Source: Macrobrachium rosenbergii (taxonomy: Eukaryota > Arthropoda > Malacostraca > Decapoda > Palaemonidae). From it: a DNA stretch of 64,000 bases. A program made the translations under genes and the position numbers. Below, piece after piece: positions 34,571 through 45,085 of this stretch. The stretch lies in the NCBI RefSeq assembly GCF_040412425.1, contig NC_089795.1, forward strand, positions 75,964,663 to 76,028,662. The letters are read 5' to 3'. Every line of letters begins with the position of its first letter. Position 1 is the first letter of the stretch. The notes beneath the pieces were generated by a model, which made no database searches, was not told the origin of the DNA, and saw nothing but the letters and a program-made list of their open reading frames with translations.

Positions 34571-35595
34571 AAAAGACTAGGCTATCGTACTATCGTATTT
34601 CACAACTACTGAGTATAAAACCGTCTTTAAACTTGAGCAAGAAGTAAAATCCTCAAGACTTATATCTGTGAATAACCTGAGGAATAGATTTTATTCCTAA
34701 TTTTGCTGTAGGCATTAGTTACATTCCTGTTGTAGAAGAGCAGGTTGATGAAGGGGGCGGGGTGGGGGGGGGGGAATGGATTGCAAAACAAAACGACTAT
34801 CCCACAGTAAGATGAAAGAAGTAAGTGGCGAAGAAAGGAAGACAATGTAAAAAAAAAGGGAGAGAGAAGTATAAAAATAGAATGACAGATTGAGAAAATG
34901 GAATTGCAAGTTATAAGAAGAAGTGAGAAGAGGAGTAGGAAGAAATAAAAAAATATTAAAGGGAACTGGATAAACAAGAACAACGGAATAATATACGACC
35001 AGCAATAAAAAACGAAATAAATGGGCATCCGACGACGTTGGTATGATGATGATGATGACGAAAGGTTAACATTTTCAAGGTGAAACGAGCAAGAGGAGAA
35101 CAGAATCATAAATGAAAGAAGAAGAAATGGACGAGATATCTTGCAAAGTAAGAAAGAATTTGTACAAAATGGACACAAACACACTAACGACAGAACAAAT
35201 ATCTCCAGGACTTCTACCTTTCGTACGCTACGGCAACGTCCGCATCTACTTTCTTTAATGAAAGCAAATATGAAGAAAACAGAAAAAGAAAGTAAAATCT
35301 CAGTAAGAAAGGCAACAATGAAGAGGGAGACGAAGTGGGTGACGTCATTGTTGACAATACAAACTCAGTTAAGAGCCATAAATCAAGATGATCTTGATGC
35401 AGGTATTGTTTACAAATCTGATAACACAAAGGGATCACAGCCGCGAGAAAGTGCGAATTCCCCTTTCCCCCGACGTATGGTCTCGTCGTGGCAGACGGTG
35501 GAATTCTTTAGTTATAAAAAAGGCAAGTTTCGCTAGTTGGTTCATTTGACATTGTTGTGTTCGCCTTGGGGCGGGGGCGGGGGGCTGGTTTAGTG
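34571..35595. other. Purine-rich unique sequence
   Basis: From about 34740 to 35340 the plus strand is strongly A- and G-rich, with a G-run near 34760 and an ATG repeat near 35045. This makes the long minus frame 34660-35184 (Phe/Leu/Ser-rich) and the plus frame 35141-35536 (Lys/Arg-rich). Both are composition artefacts as far as I can see. No gene is called. Confidence 0.5.
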
Positions 35596-35880
35596 CCTTC
35601 AGCGCACCTCATGCGGTGCACTGTAGGCATTACTTACTGTTTTTTGCAGCGTCCCTTCGGCTCCTAGCTGCATCCTCTTTCATTTAATTTACTGTACTTC
35701 CGTTCATATTCTCTTTCTTCCATCTTCCTTTCCACCCTCTCCTAACGGTTGATTCTTAGTGCAACTGCGAGGTCTTCCTCGTGTTACACATTTCAAACCT
35801 TTTTAGTCTCAATTTCCTTTTCAGCGATGAATGACCTTATAGGTCCCAGCGCTTGGCCTTTGGCCTAAATTCTATGTTCT
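35596..35880 (+). mobile_element. SINE-like element, copy 3
   Basis: Same orientation as the copy at 9921-10332. Shared landmarks are GGTGCACTGTAGGCATTACT, GTGCAACTGCGAGGTC, CCTTTTCAGCGATGAATGAC and GGCCTTTGGCCTAAATTCT. I cannot find a clear target duplication, so it is probably older than copy 2. Non-coding. Confidence 0.8.
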
Positions 35881-37762
35881 GTTCTGACATTCTCTTGTGA
35901 AACGAACTGGTCATTTCCTGACCGATCCTACAAGCGGAATTTCCTGAGTCACAGGCTTAAGATATTGATTTTCAAACGATCATAGAGGGGCAATGGTTGC
36001 CCTTTGAGATTGCGTGACCACTGGTCGTATTTGGGATTTACTTTATAATTACAGATAGAATGCAGCTATGGCCCAGACGACTGAACGACATTGTGTAGGA
36101 AAGTCAGTAATCACGTTTTTCACCCATTCCGATTTCCTTCATCTATTCGACCGGTTCGAGTGTCATGTTGTATATGTTTCAGTTGTTCATGTATGAGTGA
36201 TATATAAGTACAGTTACTGTATGTAGAGGTTTAGTGGCCAAATGTCAAACGGGCACTTTTATCAGACCTTTAATACTTGTATATTGTATAGGAAATGCAA
36301 AAGATTGTGATAAACTAGGCCACGTACCACCTCTTCGTTACTCATACTCGTAGGATTTAATCCAATAAATTAATTACTAGGATCAGAAAGGAAAAATGTC
36401 TATCTTAGTGCGAGATCCTAAATTTGTTCACAAACAGTGTATGACAGAAAATAAAACATTTTTCACACCCGACGACAGAGTTCAGTTGCAGTACCAGTGC
36501 TAAGGAATGAAGGTTAGGAAAGCCAAAAGAGCATGGTATATAAATATGTTCAAAAGCTGATGTAAGCTGTTGTTTTTGGATTTGATGACTTTATAAGCAG
36601 TGTTGAACTGTGTGCCAATGCATATGAAAGGATTGCGATTTTATCGTCAGATTTGAGGATGAGACTGGGGCATTTGAGTGATTAACAAAAGATTTTGCAA
36701 CATTGACATTTGTCTCCTGATTAAAAAAAAAAAGACCTTTGCTGCAAGACACAATACAGACATATTCTTACACAGTCATGCAACATACTTATGGGCTAAG
36801 TCTACTGAAATGAGATAATCTCTCCTTGTTTACTAGTGCCAGAGACAAACTAATAATCAAGATTGCATTGATGAGATAAGAGATGTAAGAAATTTCGGCA
36901 AATTCGACCTGAAGAAGTATTATTGGCAGCACAGTTCAACAAAGACGATTTGTACAAGTACAAGGTCATGTCTTTTGGAACATGTCGTCAACATTTTAGT
37001 GATGATCAATCCTGCTGTATATGACTTAGTCGAATGTGAAGTTACATTGCTGATGATATATTTCGTAACAGTTAGAGGAAGCTCGTTAAGATTTTGCAAG
37101 CATTGTTGAAACGATTTTCTAAAGTGAACTTTGGCTGTATATTTGCTCACGAGTGAGCTTGATCAAGCAACTGTAAATTACTTTGGTCATACTGCTACAC
37201 TTGTCATGCATCTGTTGCCCAATCTCTTGAAGAGACAAAATTCCACGTGATTTGTTGTTGTCAAAATTGTCTAGTTTTGATTGCTCGAAGTTTTTAGAAG
37301 CGCCTAATATTAGGTGTCAGGTAGTTAAAAATGAGATTTTTTTCTTAATGAAGATTTTTAGGGTGCTGGCCCCCGATCTTGACATGCGCCAGAAATAGAC
37401 TAGACGAAGTATATTGTGACAAAAGTGTATCTGGTTATAAATGATGTGAACGATAATGACATGTCAATACAGATACATTGTCCAGAACCGGGTAATCTGA
37501 CACTACGTAAATATTGAAATCTGTATTTCAATTCAAAATTTTTTGAGGAGGAGTGTGTGTTGTGTTCAAGTGCAAAATAGTGAGCAGTTATCCTTCCTGT
37601 ATTGGTAGGGGCACAATTAGATTTTAAAATGTAATGAATCATAGAATTCCATTCCGAGTATTCTAATGGTACTTTCAACCACGTATACAGAAAGGCAACT
37701 GATAGTAGCTTCTTCATCATGACTTGTCATACTTTCATATATTGTCACGTTTTGGGTTCTTG
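35881..37762. other. Unique AT-rich sequence
   Basis: About 1.9 kb without recognised gene, RNA or repeat. Short frames at 36920-37150 and 37400-37720 (minus) have no motif. Confidence 0.5.
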
Positions 37763-37826
37763 ATAGTTCTGGAGGATTGGAATGTGTAATGAATTATCAT
37801 TAGACATTCCAATCCTCCAGAACTAT
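37763..37826. repeat. Perfect 23-bp stem hairpin
   Basis: ATAGTTCTGGAGGATTGGAA (from 37763) and TTCCAATCCTCCAGAACTAT (to 37826) are exact complements, extended by TGT/ACA to 23 bp. The 18-base loop itself contains AATGA/TCATT. The size is within the miRNA-precursor range, but a perfect stem also fits a tiny MITE or recent inverted duplication. Strand unknown. Confidence 0.85.
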
Positions 37827-38491
37827 CGTTTACTTTATATCAGGTTATTTAACATTCTCAAAAGAATAATTCATATAATGAACGGTGTTCATGGATCATG
37901 ATTCTTTGAGAGCTGCTTTGCTAGGTGGCATGCTAGGTTAAGAGCGTTGGAAATTAAGCTAGTAGAGTGCTATCTGGGTGAAAGACTTAAATTCACGTCA
38001 AAGTAATCCTAATGTAGTTCAAGACGTAATTTAGAAGTCTTAGTCCCTTCTGCATGGACGTGCATTTTAAAGTTAAGAAAAATGTAGGTGATTTTATGAA
38101 ATTCGATTTCGGTCTCTGTTAAATCTCTGAACGAAGAACAGCCTGATACTAAAACAGTATGTTGAAGATTATGTTAGATACTTTATGTTTTAGGGTAGAG
38201 AAACAATTTTCATTAACATGGGATATAAGTTTAAATTAAGCAAGTGTTTTTTTCATGTACAAGAAGGGATCAGAACCAAATAATGTGAAAAGACAATAAG
38301 CCTATTCCCTGTTACTTTATTTCCTTTATTAAGTCATGAACAAAAAGCTGATATAATAAAATAGAATTAAACGTTGTAATTTGATAATAGAAATTTAAAA
38401 TGCTAAAAATCTGAACTATAATAAATTTAAACGTTTTAATTTGATAAGAAAAGTTTAAAATAAATTATATAAAAATCTCTGCACTGAAATA
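37827..38491. other. AT-rich unique sequence
   Basis: No recognised gene. Short direct repeats around TTTAAACGTTTTAATTTGATAA-like sequence occur near 38365 and 38428. Confidence 0.45.
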
Positions 38492-38503
38492 TCTTTCTCT
38501 CTC

Positions 38504-38549
<46 letters not shown>
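38492..38549. repeat. (CT)n microsatellite
   Basis: About 28 CT units with one TAT interruption. Confidence 0.95.
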
Positions 38550-38554
<5 letters not shown>

Positions 38555-39023
38555 AGTACAAAGAAAATATTGTCGTTATGTATTCATACTGTATGTAGGT
38601 GCCTATACCTTCGGTTATCTAAAATTTTCCGCTTTCCTTCTTTTTACAAATTTTTTGTTAGATTGCGTTGCAACATTTGTTGCTGTACCAGTTATTCTGA
38701 ATACTCCAATTGAAAGTTTAACTCAGTCCGATGTACTTTGCAGTTCAGCTTCTTATTTTACTGGTCTCTGAAGATGTTATAAAATAAGTTTATTTAAAGC
38801 ATATGTTTGATCTACTGTAGACCTTGGTATAGCAGATCACTTTTAGGAATTTTTCATTAATTTTTCTTTCATATGATGCTTCATTCGCTGAAAGGAATAT
38901 TTACATGAAGTAAACTTGCAATCCCCATGTTTGAATTTTATTATTCATGATACATAATCGTCATCTTTGCTGGTTGGAAAAGTCCTGAGGTCCACAGCAC
39001 GCCTCCTACTCCATTCCACACGT

Positions 39024-39100
39024 GTTGGTTTGAATACGTTAACTCACATCAGCTCAAGCCTTTACCTTGAGCTGGTATAAGTTAATTGAATCAAACCAAC
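39024..39100. repeat. Hairpin with about 35-bp arms
   Basis: GTTGGTTTGAATACGTTAAC...CAGCTCAAG pairs with CTTGAGCTG...GTTAATTGAATCAAACCAAC with a few mismatches and a 7-base loop (CCTTTAC). Length, imperfect pairing and small loop resemble a miRNA precursor; a small palindromic repeat is equally possible. Confidence 0.8.
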
Positions 39101-40937
39101 TAACCCAGCTATTGCAATTAGTTTCTTAGATAAATTTTTTATTGTAATGAGGTTAGGATTGGGATATATCGCAAAAGAAGAAGAATAAAGTGTTAAATTA
39201 AGTATCATCTAGATTCTAGGTACGCTTTAGTACATTGTGCGAATGTAAACAGCAAGTGACTCCAACATTTATAGATTCGTTTGCCAACATTAAAAGTAGA
39301 CAAAGTAAAGAACAACAACTCGAAGACAACCTTAAGTGATTATTTTAGGTACAGACTAAATAAAAGCATTTCATGGCGCAAACAAAGACCATTGCTATGT
39401 GTGTATTTTTCAAGAAGCTTATATAATGCATTGTACCTTAGTACATTTAGTTATAAAGAATGCAAAGTTGTTTGACATGAAATCACTTTTAAAGGTCAGG
39501 TCTCTGTGACAATCAGATCGATTCTTTAACTTTATTGTTCTATTGTGCGTGAAAGTAAAAACCATAATTGAATTTACTTATCTCAAATTCATCCACATTC
39601 CTGTCCTATAGTGCAGATCCAAAATATGAGTAAACAGCCAATTTTCTATTGTTATGGTATAGGGAAATTAAGGAGTTCCGTTCTCTATATGTGGTAGAAA
39701 TTTGTTTAAAGAGAATGGAAAAGTCCGTGTCCTCAGATAAATGGGGGACTTTGGTAAACTAAGATGATTGACTCGAGCCTGTTACATTGTTTATATGTCG
39801 GAGGTTTGGCCTTAACTCACATATTATGTAGTAATGGACACTTTATGGGAGTCCGAAACTTAAAAAAACGTTTCAGAATCATTACTTATGAAGAAATAAG
39901 CAACATGATAAATTTTCTGCACAAAGTAAACTATACTTTGCCAGATAATGAATTGACCCGATAGTGAAAACCACATTCTCGATTACATATAAATTAAAAT
40001 TTTATGCCATCGAAAGTGTAGACACTTCATAAGAAAATGTCTGTTTTACTGGAAACTGAGCAATGCATCAATTAACATAATCTGTTATAATTCGAATTGT
40101 TTACTCTTTAGATGAAACCAGGCTTCGTACAGTTTTTGGGATACACTTAAACAAGCGTTCTTTTTCATGGCAAATATAATTTGCTATCTTTCATCCATAC
40201 TTTTGATACATGGTGTTAATCACCGTTCTCAGAAACGTCAGATCGTGTTTTGTAAGAAGTCAGCCTCCAGATATGACGAGAAAAAATCATTGTCAGAATT
40301 CTTTAACCTTGTTGCTTTATGAAAAGTCATGAGAATTACCGAATTATATAGGATTTTTCTTTGATTCCTCCGTCCTCTGATGTGTCTTGTGTACATGATC
40401 AGATGACTTTTGATGGAAAAAACTATACTTATATCCACCATAATCGCAAAATTTACCAGTGAACGTTGTGATTTCGGTTTCTTAAGTGTTTCTAATGTTG
40501 ACACGGGTAGCATGTGCATCATTCCAAAATTTATTTGAAAAGATGGTAAATATAGGAAAAAAGTAAGCCTGATAGAAAGTCAGGTCTTTTCGTATATCTA
40601 TCTGGAGTGCAGCCTTGCTAACGTCCACTAACGTGGAACCTAGTATGCTTTCTCTTCACAATGGGAAATTAGCTTATAATGTCTGCTATTTTACACTGGT
40701 GGGTGTTGAAACTGGGAGTAAACCAATTATAATCGTCCCTTTTATTCTCAAAATTTTAAGATTTTGTAATCTGTTATAATTCGAATTGTTTGCCTTTCGG
40801 TTTTATGAAATCTTAGCATTGTCTGATCAACTAATTTTTAAAAGTCAAAAAGACCAGGGTAAAACGAAATAAACAAGTGTTCTTTTTACGCGTGAATCTG
40901 CTCCTAATATCCGATTCTCAGTAAATTGTTTTATATT
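39101..40937. other. AT-rich unique sequence
   Basis: No recognised gene. ATCTGTTATAATTCGAATTGTTT occurs near 40078-40100 and recurs near 40768-40790, suggesting a short dispersed duplication. Frames at 39281, 39764 and 40238 have no motif. Confidence 0.45.
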
Positions 40938-41200
40938 ATATATATATATATATATTTATATATATAAGATGATTATATATATATATATAGTAATTATCAC
41001 GACTAATATTTTTGTCAGTGTTCTGGTGGTTTTTATAAAGGGAACGTAGTTTGTTACGTTAAAGGAGAAGGAGACCCACAGACACACAAACACACCCATA
41101 CACACATATTTATATATATACACATATGTGTGTATGTATGTATATACATATATGTATATAACGTGTGTGTGTGCGTGTGTGTATATGTCTGCGAGAGAGA
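40938..41200. repeat. Interrupted TA and CA/GT microsatellites
   Basis: TA repeats at 40938-40990, then a unique 90-base interval, then CA/TA/GT repeats (about 41090-41195). Confidence 0.85.
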
Positions 41201-42761
41201 GGTTTTAGGATATCTTAGAATTGCGAACTACTGAACAGTTTCACTTTTCTGAAAAAAAAGGGACAGTGGTTTTCACCCTCAAGTCTCAACAGAAGCAATA
41301 ATTAAGTTCTACAGCAAAATTATCCAGTGCTAGAGAGTCTCAGTGACCAGTAGCAGCAGTTCCTCAAGTCCCTAAGAAGTATCAGACTTGTCGAGGCAAG
41401 ATATGGTCTATGAGGGAACAACAAAGTTGTTAAGCAAAATCTCTAGGCTACCTTTTCAGAGGCTGGACCAGTTACTGATGATACAATGCTAACATCAGTA
41501 GATACTGTTTCTACAATACAATATTAGTTGGTGCTGTTACCTTTGTGGAGGCTTAGTCAGTAGACACATGTCTCCCAAAAACACGTGATTGGAAACCACA
41601 TCACTAGTAAATTAATCAAAAGCCCCAGTGAAGACAAACAAGAATGCAACAGACAAATCCTCTAATTGAGAGTTAATTGCGGATGCAGCCATATTTCCCT
41701 CTCAGTACAGAAGTAATTAAAGGAGCTGATTTTTAATCACTCCAAAACCAACTTCCAAATCATCGAATCCAGAGAGACTTGCAGAAAACAATGGAATGGG
41801 TCCTAATGTGGTTAAAAGGAGTACCTGTACTAAAGGTTCAAAATATCATTAGAATTCTCCTTAATGACTTCGAGCCAGTATGTAAATTCTAAAGTAGGTG
41901 TGTTTTTGCTGGAGACGATACTGAACAAACAAATACATTTCTTCTAGGGTTTACAATAGAACTCTATTTGATATGGGAGTGGAAATCCTTGTTGGGTTTA
42001 TTGGTTACACCCGTCGAAAAAATTCGTCATCTCCCAAATTCTCTAAACTCTTCATTGAAGCCTATAACCGTTTAATCTCAACTAAAATGGAAGTGCAATC
42101 AAGTTTTTCTTCAACTTCCCCTACATAGTCAGGTTATCTAAGAGGAGCTGATCGCCAAGACTTGCAGTCGATCAGCTTTAGTCACTGGATCTTCTCGGAT
42201 GTGACTTGTATAGCAAGCATCCTTTAAAGGGGAAATGTAACGTCTAACCAGAGAGGAAGATGTTAGCTTTGAGTATCATAAGTAAATAACATTCACGTTA
42301 CTGATACCAAGGAAGTAACAAATTTGCAGATCTTTTTGCTCAGGTTTAAGAAAAATCAGACAGTCCCCAAGACATCATTTTAGAAGAGAAGAAAAACAGC
42401 AAACCATCAGTTTTCCTCAGTTTTTCCTTAAGCCCAAGCTTTCAATATGCTTCATAGTCAGGAGAGTTTAATTTTACTGTTTGGTTGAGGCAACATTTCT
42501 GCTGCCCATGATCCAGATGAAATCCAAAAATTTAATGTTTAGGCATACTTCAGGAAACAGTAAACATTTTATATTCAGTATAATCAATCGATTATGGAGG
42601 GAAATCAGGCACATGTTTGGGAAGTATCCAGCCTTTTAACATCTCTTTAAACCAGGAAAGCTCCTTTTCGACAGACAGTAATAGGTCATTTGTATTTACT
42701 TATTGCTAATGCAAGCTAATGAAACCACGGAAAATTCAGAAATGGGAGTTATATCAAGAGA
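41201..42761. other. Unique sequence
   Basis: About 1.5 kb with few long frames. A reading near 41960-42110 is open for some 50 codons and includes LFDMGVEILVGFIG, superficially like an aspartic protease turn, but no DTG motif or second landmark is present, so no gene is called. Confidence 0.45.
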
Positions 42762-43018
42762 TTCATAATATAATGTCACCTTCATATTGTGGATTTTGTT
42801 AAATGTATTCTGTGGTTCAAACATGTGCTTCCTAGTAGTATTATTTGACTGCAGTACTTTTTGACACAGAGAGTGCATATAAAATTATTTCATAATATGT
42901 TGTCACCTTCATATTGTGGATTTCGTTAAATATATTCTGTGGGTGAAACAAGTGCTTCCTAGTAGTATTCTTTGACAACAGTATTCTTTGACACAGAGAG
43001 TGCATGTGAAATTATTTC
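42762..43018. repeat. Two-copy tandem duplication, 127-bp unit
   Basis: Copies start TTCATAATAT at 42762 and 42889. Both contain GTCACCTTCATATTGTGGAT, GTGCTTCCTAGTAGTATT and TTTGACACAGAGAGTGCAT. They differ by roughly ten to fifteen scattered substitutions, so the duplication is not very recent. Confidence 0.9.
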
Positions 43019-43720
43019 AGCTTCGTACGGCTGTAGTCTACAAGGAGAAATGCCGTTATTACTCAAAGCATTTACGTGAATCATTTAGTTCCAGGTTAAA
43101 TTTAGTACTACATTATTTGATAAGAGGTTCTAGGAGGGTGTTTTTAAGGGTAAAATACTTTGTGTAAAACTTTTGTTCTTGCCGTAAACATTGTAGCAAG
43201 ATTACAGGTCTTAAGTACACTATTTGTAATGACCTACAGCTGTGTTGAGAAGGAAGGTTTCAGAATCGCCGTAAGCTATATAAATCGTGTGAATAGGAGC
43301 CAACATAATGAAAGAAATTACTTGCTGGTTACAGAATTTGAAGTCATTAAGATGCCTAGAAAGTGGGGTAATCGCATTGGCCACCTGCTATTTATGCACA
43401 GTAACTTTGTGAAAGGTTGAAATGAGCTTTTTATGGTGATTAGCTAGTAAACTATTGCTGATTGCATGGCATTTGTTGGTTGAGTACCCTTGTCGCCAGG
43501 AATGAGAGGTCACTATCTTTTAGACAGGAGTGATACAGATGAAAATGGTATTTTAGACAGAATTTTAGGAGAGTTTATTTCGTACAATTCTAATGGCAGT
43601 ATCAGTTTAATTAAGTTTTCTGGAACAAATACAATTCTAAATATACGCCAGTTTAGTCATTTCAAATATGCAGATTGGATCCTCATAATTTCTGCTCTCT
43701 TCCGAGTCTTTCGCCTTTAC

Positions 43721-43723
<3 letters not shown>
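43019..43723. other. Unique sequence
   Basis: Frames at 43160-43420 and 43490-43924 are open, but the second simply runs through the T-run. No motif seen. Confidence 0.45.

Positions 43724-43762
<39 letters not shown>
43724..43762. repeat. 39-base T-run
   Basis: Uninterrupted run of 39 T, the longest homopolymer in the window. On the minus strand it is a poly(A), so the sequence to its right may be a retroposed copy inserted in minus orientation. Confidence 0.9.
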
Positions 43763-43767
<5 letters not shown>

Positions 43768-44302
43768 TCAGCTCCTCTTATGCTGTTTTCACTTCATTCG
43801 AAGCTTCATATTTCGTGGGGCTGCAAACCAAATATTCTCAGCCACCAAAGAAATTCCACACCATGATGAGAGGGAAAACCTATTCTTTGCTTACCGGAAT
43901 CCAACAGGAATATCTGCCACTTAATGGGACGCTTTTTCTCTCACTACGGTGTCTTTAATAATCTACTAGGCTCCCTTCTGTCTTAGACTTGGATTTTAAC
44001 CTAACACAGCCAGGGACGAGAGCCTTGCGTTCACTATGGTCCGGCCTACATAGCTTTTTATGCCTCTGATTTAGCAAAAAAAAAAAAAATCCCCTAAAAA
44101 CGATGATGTAGGTTGTAAAACGAGGCACTCTTTATAGAAATCAAATTTTAAAAATGCCTTATAGGAAAGCCAATAATAAAAACCTTGAATGTATTCCAGA
44201 AACAGACTGTGTAAATATTATTACGTTGCAGTATTTAACATCCATATATGGTTGTATCTGTACTGATAAATGGAAAACACCTGCAGTAAAACGTTATTTT
44301 GA
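43763..44302. other. Unique sequence, possible retroposed body
   Basis: On the minus strand this would be the body preceding the poly(A) at 43724-43762. A 13-base A-run lies near 44078. I find no open frame or recognised gene, and no clear target duplication. Confidence 0.35.
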
Positions 44303-45085
44303 CTGTCTTCTTCTTCTTTCGACCTTAGTAGTTGCACTGTATAGCAGGGTCGGTTGCTCAAGTCAACTTTCTCCATCTATTTCTATTCATAACATCATCA
44401 CCTTCCAGTCCCACTCACCCATATCCCTCCTCACCACATCCGTCCATCTGATCCGCTGACGCCCCACACCCATCCTCCCCATCACTGGCATGTTTTTAGC
44501 TCTCTTGATTGGTTCCACCTCCTCTCTTCGTATTACATGGCCATAGTATCTCAAACGAGCTTCCTTAGCCTTCTCCTTTACATTACGTATACCACACATT
44601 CTTCTTATATCTTGACTCTCCCTCCTTTCCAGTAGTGACATTCCAGCAGTCCATCTCACCATCATCATCTCGGTTCTTTCCAACAGTCCCTCCTCTTTCC
44701 TCTTAAGTGCCCAAGTTTCTACCCCATATAATAGTACGGGCCTGATAACTGTCTTATAAATCTCCATTTTGAGCTTTAATGGCATTTTCTTGTCTAAAAC
44801 AACTCCAGTTACTTCTCTCCATTTTTGCCGTGATTCTTTCACTCTCTGTCTCACTGCTTTCTCAGTACCTCCCTCTTCTGTTAACATTGATTCCAAATAG
44901 TTAAACTCATTATTCTGCTTTAGCACTCTACCATCTTCCACTTGAATGTTCACTTCTACTACTAATCATTAGCTCTGTCTTTCCAGTGTTCACTTTAAAT
45001 CCTTTCCTTTGTATGGCTCCTTTCCTTGCTAAAAACTTGTCTTGCAGTTCTTTTTGTGTGTCTGCTATAATGACTAAATCATTGA
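44303..45085 (-). mobile_element. 5'-truncated RTE-like non-LTR retrotransposon fragment
   Basis: The minus strand from about 45085 encodes NDLVIIADTQKELQDKF and GFKVNTGKTELMIS, which match the region from the catalytic (Y/F)ADD motif of a non-LTR reverse transcriptase onward. The position equivalent to the first or second catalytic Asp reads Asn. A frameshift near 44954-44970 separates this from the 44387-44953 frame. Near 44303-44320 a GAAGAAGAAG-type run on the minus strand may be the microsatellite tail typical of RTE elements. 5' truncation and frame damage mean it cannot move by itself. Confidence 0.85.
44387..44953 (-). pseudogene. Reverse transcriptase C-terminal domain (broken)
   Basis: A 188-codon frame without a real ATG start; the first codon is GTG just after the frameshift. 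In order it shows EFNYLESMLTEEGG, a thumb-like segment with VLDKKMPLKLKMEIYKTVIR, then PVLLYGVETWALKRKEEGLL, RTEMMMVRWTAGM, RRMCGIRNVKEKAKEARLRY followed by YGHVIRR, and GVGRQRIRWTDVVRRDM. This order is that of the C-terminal half of RTE-like non-LTR reverse transcriptases. The endonuclease and RT N-terminal half are absent. Upstream RT homology continues in another phase, so this is a pseudogene. Confidence 0.92.

Noticed and set aside
34660..35184. 174-codon minus-strand frame, Phe/Leu/Ser-rich, membrane-protein-like
   Set aside because: It is the complement of a strongly purine-rich tract. Hydrophobic runs arise from TTT/CTT codons, and no motif or splice signal supports a gene.
35141..35536. 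131-codon plus-strand frame
   Set aside because: Same purine-rich tract gives Lys/Arg/Thr bias; no recognisable domain.
41960..42110. Aspartic-protease-like LFDMGVEI reading
   Set aside because: The DTG/DSG motif is absent and there is no second retroelement landmark.
43490..43924. 144-codon plus-strand frame
   Set aside because: Its length comes from reading through the 39-base T-run as Phe.
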